A stretch of 5,771 nt of DNA from positions 1 to 5,771 of the forward strand of contig JALOAB010000145.1 in assembly GCA_023229045.1 (NCBI GenBank), given 5' to 3'. The notes under the pieces were generated by a model. The model did not search any database. It saw nothing but the letters and a program-made list of their open reading frames with translations, and was not told where the DNA came from. Both the position numbers and the translations under genes were made by a program. Shown here piece after piece: positions 1-5,771 of the stretch (the stretch's first letter is position 1; the number at the start of each line of letters is the position of its first letter). This DNA comes from Fidelibacterota bacterium. GTDB lineage: Bacteria; Fidelibacterota; UBA2242.

Positions 1-545
1 CGACGGACACAATTTATGGTCTGGGTGTGGACGCATTTAACCGAAAAGCCGTACAAAACCTGCTGAGATTAAAAAGGCGAAAGGGCGGAAAACCGACCAG
101 CGTATTATATGCCGACACTCCGGCAATCCTCAGTGATTTTGAACACTTGAATGATTATCAGCAGAAAGCTGTTCGGGCGCTATTACCGGGAAAAATTACG
201 CTGATTCTGCCAACTCACCCAAAATGCCGTTTTCCGGAAGAGATTACCAGCGATAGTACAATCGGCGTACGGGCGACAGATCTGGAATTACTAAATCGTA
301 TTCTTGGGCAGTATCCATATCCAATTACAACAACCAGTATCAATCCGCCTGAAGCGCCGCCTGCCCGCAACATCGCTGAAATATTAAGTTACTTTGGTGA
401 TCAAATTTCCCTAATTTTGACCTGTGAGCAAGCGACCGGTTCTTTGCCATCGACGCTTGTGAAAGTTGGTAAGAGTAGCCTGGAGATTATCCGGGCCGGC
501 GCGGTTAATTCGGTCGAGATTGAAGAGAAGATGAAAAAATTATGA
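1..545 (+). CDS. Sua5/YciO/YrdC-family protein, probable L-threonylcarbamoyladenylate synthase (TsaC-like), 5' partial
   Basis: The reading frame is already open at the window edge: the codon at base 3 begins TDTIYGLG, the family's N-terminal signature. The two bases before it (CG) would complete a proline codon, as in the usual PTDT. The GTG at base 27 lies inside the conserved domain and is not the true start; roughly 20-30 residues are missing upstream. About 180 residues are visible, so the whole protein would be the length of a stand-alone TsaC/YrdC domain without the extra Sua5 C-terminal domain. Other family marks are a KRRKGGKP block (KxR substrate-binding motif), LLPGKITLILP, IGVRATD, GSLPSTLV and IIRAGAV. 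TsaC makes threonylcarbamoyl-AMP from threonine, bicarbonate and ATP for t6A37 of ANN-decoding tRNAs in the cytosol. Several normally conserved positions differ (SxNxSG reads SINPPE; STIVD reads STLVK), so a YciO-like paralogue is possible. Family certain, exact function likely. Confidence 0.85.
   Translation, partial: TDTIYGLGVDAFNRKAVQNLLRLKRRKGGKPTSVLYADTPAILSDFEHLNDYQQKAVRALLPGKITLILPTHPKCRFPEEITSDSTIGVRATDLELLNRILGQYPYPITTTSINPPEAPPARNIAEILSYFGDQISLILTCEQATGSLPSTLVKVGKSSLEIIRAGAVNSVEIEEKMKKL
542..545 (+). promoter_or_regulatory. ATGA stop/start overlap (translational coupling)
   Basis: The TGA stop of the upstream Sua5/YrdC-family gene (543-545) overlaps the ATG start of the ABC exporter gene (542-544). 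Such 4-base overlaps usually mean that ribosomes ending the first gene re-initiate on the second. The only purine-rich stretch upstream is GAAGAGAAG at about 523-531, too far from the ATG to be a classic Shine-Dalgarno site, which favours coupling over independent initiation. Confidence 0.7.
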
Positions 546-2386
546 ACATTTATCGGCGTGTATTAAAGTTAGTCAAGCCGTACTGGATAGTGCTAACGGT
601 CAGTATTATCTGTTCGCTGATTTACGTGGCTTTCAACAGTTCGTCGGTCTGGCTTACGGCTTCCTTCACTAAAGTCCTTTTTCCCGAAAAACAGGAAACG
701 GCAATCAATCCGATTATGCCGGTCGCTCCGTCGAAAAGCCAGGGCGGAATCAATGAAACCCTGAAAAATTTAACCGACCGTCTGATCCTGCGCGAGACGC
801 CCCTTGGCTCGCTGAAAGCTCTCTGCATTTTGATTTTCACGACGTTTTTACTTAAAAATGTATTTCTCTATATAAAAAATATCTCGATCGGCTACGTTCA
901 ATTACGCATGATTAATGATATGCGCAACCGGATCTACGCGCATCTGCATGATCTGTCATTGACTTACTTCAATCGCAAACGCGGGGGTGAGATCACCTCG
1001 ATAATTATGAACGATGTCGCCGCTATGCGTCGTTCCTTCACGGTCAGTTTTGATAAATTGCTGGTGGAACCAATCAATATTCTGACCTTCATGATATTGC
1101 TATTCATCATATCCTGGAAACTGGCTCTGCTGGCGGTCATCATTTTACCGATCAGCGGCTTGATCATTTCTAATATTGGAAAAAGTATTCGCCGCAAATC
1201 ATTGCGGTCTTCGCGGCAGATTGCCGGCATTATGGCAATCCTGGATGAGACTCTGCAGGGGATGCGCGTGGTGAAAGCTTTTGCGATGGAGCAATTCGAA
1301 AAAAATCGATTCTTCAAAGAGAGTCGTAAATATTTCGATCTGCTATTCCGACGCACGAAATTACGTGAAATTTCCTCGCCGATTAACGAGACTTTCGGGG
1401 TATTTATCGGTATTCTTTTGCTCTGGTTCGGCGGTAGTCATGTCTTGGCCGGCACCGGCATCGATGCCGAGGATTTCGTGCGGTTTATTATCATGCTTTT
1501 CGCAATTATGACACCGATTAAAAGCCTGAATACAGTCTCGATGGAATTGCAGGAAGGGCTGGCTTCGGCGCAACGCGTTTTCTCGGTTTTGGATGAGAAA
1601 CCGGACATCATGGAAAAGCCGAACGCCATAGCTATTCGGAATTTTAACGATCGTATTATCTATGAGAACGTTTCCTTCAAGTATGAGACCTCGCGAACGG
1701 AAGTTCTTCGCAGTGTCAATCTGGAAATCAGAAAAGGCGAAATCGTGGCGATCGTCGGTCATAGCGGCGCCGGTAAATCCACTCTGGTCGATTTACTGCC
1801 CCGTTTTTACGATCCGACCAACGGCCGGATTATGATTGATGGTTATGATATCCGCGATCTGACCTTTGCCAGCTTGCGGGCGCTGATGGGAATTGTCACC
1901 CAACATACGATTTTATTTAACGACACGATTTTTAATAATATTGCATACGGCATCGGGGATTTCAGTCCGGAAAAAGTGCGTGAAGCCGCCAGCGTCGCCA
2001 ACGCCCTCGAATTTATTGAGGAATTTCCCGATAAATTCGAAACCACAATTGGGGATAAAGGCGTGCGCATTTCAGGCGGTCAGCGTCAGCGACTGGCAAT
2101 TGCCCGGGCGTTGCTGAAAAACCCGCCGATCCTGATACTCGACGAAGCCACTTCGTCGCTCGATTCCGAATCGGAACAGAAAGTTCAGGCGGCGATCGAG
2201 CATCTCATGAAAGATCGCACCGTATTAGTGATTGCCCATCGGCTTTCCACTATCCAGAATGCGCATAAAATTGTCGTTCTCGAGCATGGCAAGATAATCG
2301 AAACCGGAACGCATGCGGAGTTGATTAACCGGCAAGACAGCGTCTATCATAATTTTTATGAAACCCAGTTTGGCAATAAAGCATAA
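542..2386 (+). CDS. MsbA-type ABC exporter half-transporter (fused transmembrane and ATPase domains)
   Basis: This 614-residue inner-membrane protein would act as a homodimer or heterodimer, using ATP to export or flip a lipid or other hydrophobic substrate. The N-terminal half has about six membrane segments, near residues 14-36, 91-118, 172-192, 194-212, 282-303 and 309-328. Coupling regions are near YFNRKRGGE (142-150) and LDETLQGMRVVKAF (234-247). The C-terminal ATPase is complete: A-loop Y381, Walker A GHSGAGKST (406-414), Q-loop Q454, X-loop TIGDKG (502-507), signature ISGGQ (510-514), Walker B LILDEA (531-536) with catalytic E535, D-loop SSLD, and H-loop H566. It should therefore hydrolyse ATP. 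It is about 30 residues longer than E. coli MsbA. The excess lies mainly in the loop between segments 1 and 2 (about 40-90), which is hydrophilic and proline-rich. The ATG start overlaps the previous stop and is well supported. The substrate cannot be read from sequence; lipid A flipping is one possibility, multidrug or peptide export another. Confidence 0.95.
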   Translation: MNIYRRVLKLVKPYWIVLTVSIICSLIYVAFNSSSVWLTASFTKVLFPEKQETAINPIMPVAPSKSQGGINETLKNLTDRLILRETPLGSLKALCILIFTTFLLKNVFLYIKNISIGYVQLRMINDMRNRIYAHLHDLSLTYFNRKRGGEITSIIMNDVAAMRRSFTVSFDKLLVEPINILTFMILLFIISWKLALLAVIILPISGLIISNIGKSIRRKSLRSSRQIAGIMAILDETLQGMRVVKAFAMEQFEKNRFFKESRKYFDLLFRRTKLREISSPINETFGVFIGILLLWFGGSHVLAGTGIDAEDFVRFIIMLFAIMTPIKSLNTVSMELQEGLASAQRVFSVLDEKPDIMEKPNAIAIRNFNDRIIYENVSFKYETSRTEVLRSVNLEIRKGEIVAIVGHSGAGKSTLVDLLPRFYDPTNGRIMIDGYDIRDLTFASLRALMGIVTQHTILFNDTIFNNIAYGIGDFSPEKVREAASVANALEFIEEFPDKFETTIGDKGVRISGGQRQRLAIARALLKNPPILILDEATSSLDSESEQKVQAAIEHLMKDRTVLVIAHRLSTIQNAHKIVVLEHGKIIETGTHAELINRQDSVYHNFYETQFGNKA

Positions 2387-2404
2387 AATCAGTTGCTCGC
2401 GAAA

Positions 2405-3817
2405 ATGAACAAATCCCGTGATCTGGCGCGTCTGCCTGCGGTGCAGAAGGTTGTCGAGCTTATGGCTCAATCTTCACCTTCTATAAAGACGGAGATTTTA
2501 ACTGAAATAATCCGGAGTGAAATCAAATCCCTGCGAGAAGCTCTCCGGACGGGCGAATATTCTAAATTCTCAAAAGAAAGTCTAACGGAAATTGTGATCC
2601 AAAAAACTGCCGCAAAGGTTGCCGCTTTGACGGGCGGTTGTTTCAGAAAAGTCATTAATGCTACCGGTATAGTTTTGCACACCGGATTGGGACGCGCGCC
2701 GTATGGTAAGGAAATGACTGCGGCGATCGGTGGTTTACTAAGCGGTTATGTCAATCTGGAGTTCGATCTGGGTTCCGGCGAACGCGGCGAGCGGCTGGAT
2801 CTGGTGGATGAACAATTACGCCTGCTGACGGGTGTTGAATCTTCGGCTATTGTCAATAACAACGCCGCGGCGGTTTTGCTGGCTTTGAATTCCTTAGCGG
2901 ATGGTAAAGAGGTGATCGTCTCGCGGGGCGAATTGATCGAGATCGGCGGCAGTTTTCGTCTGCCGGACGTCATGCAAAAAAGCGGCGCCAAAATGGTGGA
3001 AGTCGGTACGACCAATCGCACCCATCTGTCTGATTATAAAAAAGCGCACACCCGACGAACCGCGGCGATTTTATTGGCGCACTCGTCAAATTACCGGATT
3101 GAAGGTTTTACCACAAAACCGGAAGCAAGCGAGATTATCTCTTGGGCGCATTCGAAGCATCTGCCGGTGATTTACGATCTTGGGAGCGGCGCGCTTTTTC
3201 CGATGGAGTCGGCCGGATTGCCGTTCGAACCGGTTGTGTCGGAAGTCGTGCGACAGGGCTTCGACGTCGTTACCTTCAGTGGCGATAAACTGCTGGGCGG
3301 TCCGCAAGCCGGATTAATAGTTGGTCGCAAAAAATATATCGAGATTCTCCGCCGCAATCCGCTAATGCGGGCTTTACGCTGTGACAAGACCGTTTTTGCT
3401 TTGCTAAGCTACACTCTCAGTCGCTACCTGGTTGATCAACCATTAACGGCTATAGAAACGTATAATCTTCTGACAGCCGATCCGGTTTTGTTAAAGCACC
3501 GGGCTAACGCAATTATCGAAGCGCTTGATCCCAAAATCGTTAAAATTCTAAATCTGACGGCGCGTGAGTCATTAACCGAAGCCGGAAGTGGTTCCATGCC
3601 AACCGCCCAGATTCCCAGTGCGGCCTTAGTAGCCATACCCCAGAATATTTCGGAAACCCATCTCGCCCGGTTGTTTCGTTCATATAATCCGCCGATAATT
3701 GGTTATTGTAAAAACGGCGAATTCTGGCTGGATCTGAAAGCCGTTGCGTCCCACGAATTGCCGATTATTCAGACGGCAATCCGGGACATTGGTCTTTCCT
3801 TACTTTCCAAATCCTGA
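2405..3817 (+). CDS. selA: L-seryl-tRNA(Sec) selenium transferase SelA
   Basis: SelA is the cytosolic PLP enzyme that converts Ser-tRNA(Sec) to Sec-tRNA(Sec) using selenophosphate; known bacterial SelA forms a homodecamer. From the ATG the protein has 470 residues, close to the E. coli length (463). It opens with the N-terminal helical domain (LARLPAVQKVVELM near residues 7-20), then NATGIVLHTGLGRAPYG (85-101), IVNNNAAAVLLAL (149-161), VSRGELIEIGGSFRLPDVM (172-190), EVGTTNRTH (199-207), SSNYRIEGFT (227-236) and DLGSGAL (258-264). The PLP lysine motif FSGDKLLGGPQAG follows (291-303), and the C-terminus has IIGYCKNGEFWLDL. The lysine falls at residue 295, the same number as in E. coli SelA. An in-frame TTG at 2393 would add four residues. 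I prefer the ATG because it gives MNKSRDLARLPAV, typical of SelA, and follows A-rich sequence like its neighbours. Neither start has a clear ribosome-binding site. No frameshift or missing catalytic residue is seen. The gene sits about 18 bases after the exporter and 8 bases before selB. Confidence 0.97.
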   Translation: MNKSRDLARLPAVQKVVELMAQSSPSIKTEILTEIIRSEIKSLREALRTGEYSKFSKESLTEIVIQKTAAKVAALTGGCFRKVINATGIVLHTGLGRAPYGKEMTAAIGGLLSGYVNLEFDLGSGERGERLDLVDEQLRLLTGVESSAIVNNNAAAVLLALNSLADGKEVIVSRGELIEIGGSFRLPDVMQKSGAKMVEVGTTNRTHLSDYKKAHTRRTAAILLAHSSNYRIEGFTTKPEASEIISWAHSKHLPVIYDLGSGALFPMESAGLPFEPVVSEVVRQGFDVVTFSGDKLLGGPQAGLIVGRKKYIEILRRNPLMRALRCDKTVFALLSYTLSRYLVDQPLTAIETYNLLTADPVLLKHRANAIIEALDPKIVKILNLTARESLTEAGSGSMPTAQIPSAALVAIPQNISETHLARLFRSYNPPIIGYCKNGEFWLDLKAVASHELPIIQTAIRDIGLSLLSKS

Positions 3818-3825
3818 GATAAAAA

Positions 3826-5709
3826 ATGAACGCGCTAATCATCGGCACCGCCGGACATATCGATCACGGCAAATCGGCGCTGGTTAAAGCCCTTACCGGT
3901 ACCGATCCCGACCGCCTGGCCGAGGAACAGGAACGCGGTATGACGATCGATATCGGCTTTGCTTTTCTGAATGAAAATATTGCTTTCATTGACGTTCCCG
4001 GACATGAGCGCTTTATAAAAAATATGGTCACCGGCGCTAGTACTATTGACGTCGCCATGCTGGTAATTGCCGCCGATGACGGCGTGATGCCGCAAACCCG
4101 CGAACATCTCGAAATCCTCGAACTGCTGAATGTGCGCTACGGGATTATAGTCATCAACAAAATCGACCTGGTGAAATCCGACTGGCTGGAAATAGTTATT
4201 GAAGATGTTCGCCAACTGATTAATGGAACTTTTTTAGAAGCGGCGCCGGTTTTCAAAACCGCGGCGATTCGCGGAATTGGAATTGCCGAACTGCGTCAGT
4301 ACCTGGTTGAATTGCCGGCAAATTTGCCGCAGACGCCGACTACCGAAATATTCCGCCTGCCGGTCGATAGGGTTTTTACCGTGAAGGGATTTGGTACGGT
4401 CGTGACCGGCACGGTGCTTTCGGGGAAAATCAATATTGGTGATGAAGTCGAAATCATGCCCACTGCCCGCAGGACGAGAGTCCGTGGTATTCAATCCCAG
4501 AATCAGGTGCGTGATGTTCTGGTGCGCGGACATCGCGCCGCTCTCAACCTGGCCGGCATATCCCGTGAAGAATTTGAACGTGGAATGATCGTCGCTACGC
4601 CTGGTGTTTTTAGACCAACCCGCCTGCTGACGGTTTTTATCCGGTTATTAAATGATGTGCCGGTATTGAAATATAATGACCGGGTGCGATTTCATCTGGG
4701 AACCGGCGAATTTATTGTAAAAGTCCGATTAATCGGGTGCGACTGCTTAAATCCGGGGACCGGCGGCGTGGCTCAAATCCTGTTCGAGCGCCCGGTGACG
4801 GCTGGATTTTTCGACCACTTCATTATCCGCTCGTACTCGCCCTTGAATACAATCGGCGGCGGAATCGTAGTGGATAATTGCCCGGCGCCACTCCGTAAAA
4901 AAGACGTTGCTATTGCCTCCGAAATTACAAAATTGCTTAACGCTGATCTTATTGAATGCCTGCAATGGTTCATCAGAAGAAAAAATCTGCGTCTGATTCC
5001 GCTGACGGAGCTGGCGCAGGACATCACACGGTCAGTTGCCGAAATTCTGGTAATTTTGAAACCAATTCTCGAAAGTGGAGTACTTCGTCTGGTCAATGAC
5101 CGGGTAATCAGAACCGATTTATTGAAAACAGTCACCGGTAAAATGCTTACGATTCTGAATGAATATCATCGTAAAAGTCCCCTGCAAGCCGGACTGGAAA
5201 AATCGGAGCTGGTAACGCGTCTGAAGTTGCCGGAAGAAGTTAGCGATATACTGATAACTGATTTGCAAAAAACGGGGCAGATAAAATTTTCCAACGAAGA
5301 AATCGGATTGAACGATTTTACGCCACAAATTAATAAAAGTCAGCAGGCGAAATTAGATGCAATTCTGGCGCAAATCGAACGAGCCGGATTGACGCCTCCA
5401 CCACTGGCTGAACTCGCCGGGAAATTATCAATCGAGTCCCGGGAGTTGCGTCAACTTTTAAACCTGCTGATTGAACAAAATAAAATCGTTCTGATCGAGA
5501 GGATTTATCCGTTTTCCGTTTTGGCTCTGACTCAGGCGGAAAACCGGTTGATTCAATTCCTGCAGGGTAAGAACGGCGCGACGGTCAGCGAGTTGAAAGA
5601 ATCGCTCGGCGTTTCCCGTAAATACGCCGTGCCGCTTCTGAATTATTTCGACCAGAAAGGGGTGACGATGCGAGTCGGAGATATACGACGGCTGGGATCT
5701 TTCGATTAA
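3826..5709 (+). CDS. selB: Selenocysteine-specific translation elongation factor SelB
   Basis: SelB is the EF-Tu-like GTPase that carries Sec-tRNA(Sec) to the ribosome and binds the SECIS hairpin in mRNA to recode UGA. The 627-residue protein (E. coli 614) has an intact GTPase domain: G1 GHIDHGKS (10-17), switch I RGMTIDIGFA (37-46), G3 DVPGHE (56-61), G4 NKID (111-114) and a G5-like TAAIRGIG (145-152). Domain 2 begins at LPVDRVFTVKGFGTVVTGTVLSG (178-200); its Asp-Arg pair (181-182) lies where selenocysteine recognition has been proposed. Domain 3 runs to about 350 (SPLNTIGGGIVVD). The remainder is the bacterial array of winged-helix domains, ending in the SECIS-binding type (about 571-623, with GVSRKYAVPLLNYFDQKGV and VGDIRRL). 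This tail separates SelB from EF-Tu and from archaeal/eukaryotic factors. The start at 3826 gives the standard MNALIIGTAGHIDHGKS opening. Only a weak GAGAT lies upstream, next to the selA stop, so translational coupling with selA is likely. The gene looks intact and functional. Confidence 0.97.
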   Translation: MNALIIGTAGHIDHGKSALVKALTGTDPDRLAEEQERGMTIDIGFAFLNENIAFIDVPGHERFIKNMVTGASTIDVAMLVIAADDGVMPQTREHLEILELLNVRYGIIVINKIDLVKSDWLEIVIEDVRQLINGTFLEAAPVFKTAAIRGIGIAELRQYLVELPANLPQTPTTEIFRLPVDRVFTVKGFGTVVTGTVLSGKINIGDEVEIMPTARRTRVRGIQSQNQVRDVLVRGHRAALNLAGISREEFERGMIVATPGVFRPTRLLTVFIRLLNDVPVLKYNDRVRFHLGTGEFIVKVRLIGCDCLNPGTGGVAQILFERPVTAGFFDHFIIRSYSPLNTIGGGIVVDNCPAPLRKKDVAIASEITKLLNADLIECLQWFIRRKNLRLIPLTELAQDITRSVAEILVILKPILESGVLRLVNDRVIRTDLLKTVTGKMLTILNEYHRKSPLQAGLEKSELVTRLKLPEEVSDILITDLQKTGQIKFSNEEIGLNDFTPQINKSQQAKLDAILAQIERAGLTPPPLAELAGKLSIESRELRQLLNLLIEQNKIVLIERIYPFSVLALTQAENRLIQFLQGKNGATVSELKESLGVSRKYAVPLLNYFDQKGVTMRVGDIRRLGSFD

Positions 5710-5714
5710 GAGGA
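5709..5714 (+). promoter_or_regulatory. Shine-Dalgarno site AGAGGA for the last gene
   Basis: AGAGGA ends four bases before the ATG at 5719 and begins on the last base of the selB TAA stop. It is the clearest ribosome-binding site in the window; the starts of the exporter, selA and selB have only A-rich or weak purine sequence. It supports the ATG at 5719 as a real start. Confidence 0.6.
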
Positions 5715-5718
5715 TACT

Positions 5719-5771
5719 ATGAATATTAAAGTATTTGTGAAAAAAGATCGTGAGAAGTCGCTCCTGCGTCA
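5719..5771 (+). CDS. Probable RlmI-type 23S rRNA (cytosine-C5) methyltransferase, 3' partial (N-terminus only)
   Basis: Seventeen complete codons are visible after an ATG with a good ribosome-binding site: MNIKVFVKKDREKSLLR, then an incomplete CA- codon (His or Gln). The pattern of a short beta strand followed by K-x-R-E-K-S-L-L-R and then His is how RlmI-family proteins open (in E. coli, VLAKGREKSLLRRHPW). This is the beginning of the PUA domain that precedes a SAM-dependent methyltransferase domain. RlmI makes m5C1962 in 23S rRNA. The call rests on this short match alone, and the catalytic domain is outside the window, so the exact target or even the methyltransferase assignment could change. 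It begins 9 bases after the selB stop, on the same strand, and so most likely belongs to the same transcription unit. Confidence 0.65.
   Translation, partial: MNIKVFVKKDREKSLLR

Noticed and set aside
27..29. GTG as the start of the first gene
   Set aside because: The same frame is open upstream and encodes TDTIYGLG, the conserved N-terminal motif, so the GTG is an internal valine and the real start is outside the window.
964..1762. Long open frames on the minus strand (964-1356 and 1361-1762) opposite the ABC exporter
   Set aside because: They lie antisense to a fully conserved gene, their translations are rich in Arg/Ser without recognisable domains, and they have no independent context. 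They are shadow frames of the exporter's codon use.
3818..3825. Search of the gaps between genes for tRNA(Sec), a riboswitch, promoter or terminator
   Set aside because: The gaps at 2387-2404, 3818-3825 and 5710-5718 are far too short for an RNA gene and show no GC-rich stem followed by a T run.
3815..3829. Possible selenocysteine readthrough at the selA TGA stop, in frame with a second TGA at 3827-3829
   Set aside because: Readthrough would add only four residues after a complete SelA C-terminus, and I see no convincing hairpin just downstream. The second TGA overlaps the selB ATG and simply acts as a tandem stop.
3835..4215. 126-codon minus-strand open frame opposite the SelB GTPase domain
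   Set aside because: It is fully antisense to the most conserved part of selB and its translation shows no family motif.
3826..5709. Alternative reading of the GTPase as EF-Tu or another translation factor
   Set aside because: The GTAGHIDHGKSALVKALTG opening, the length of about 627 residues and the C-terminal winged-helix array with SRKYAVPLLNYFD are specific to bacterial SelB, and selA is immediately upstream.

Overview
The window is a densely packed stretch of bacterial chromosome in which every gene lies on the + strand. It holds three complete genes and two genes cut by the window edges. In order they are: a Sua5/YciO/YrdC-family protein (probable threonylcarbamoyl-AMP synthase, 5' end missing), an MsbA-type ABC exporter, L-seryl-tRNA(Sec) selenium transferase SelA, selenocysteine-specific elongation factor SelB, and the first codons of a gene whose N-terminus matches the RlmI-type 23S rRNA cytosine-C5 methyltransferases.

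Gene boundaries are extremely tight. The first two genes share a 4-base ATGA overlap, and the remaining gaps are about 18, 8 and 9 bases. No gap can hold an ordinary promoter, terminator or RNA gene, so the window is best read as the interior of one longer transcription unit. There is no gene-free stretch of any size, and I see no mobile element, CRISPR array, tRNA or rRNA.

Four of the five genes act in translation: tRNA t6A37 synthesis (inferred), selenocysteine synthesis on tRNA(Sec), selenocysteine delivery to the ribosome, and 23S rRNA methylation (inferred from a fragment). SelA converts Ser-tRNA(Sec) to Sec-tRNA(Sec). SelB with GTP then carries it to in-frame UGA codons marked by a SECIS hairpin. 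The cell therefore probably decodes UGA as selenocysteine, although tRNA(Sec) (selC), selenophosphate synthetase (selD) and a selenoprotein target would have to lie elsewhere. The ABC exporter is the functional outlier.

The organism is a bacterium: SelA and a SelB with C-terminal winged helices are the bacterial forms. An MsbA-like exporter fits, but does not prove, a diderm envelope. Base composition is close to balanced and slightly AT-rich. Most start codons are preceded by A-rich sequence rather than a strong Shine-Dalgarno motif, somewhat like the Bacteroidota/FCB group, but the phylum cannot be fixed from this window. This is a mostly ordinary housekeeping and selenium-decoding region. 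I found no convincing new system in it.
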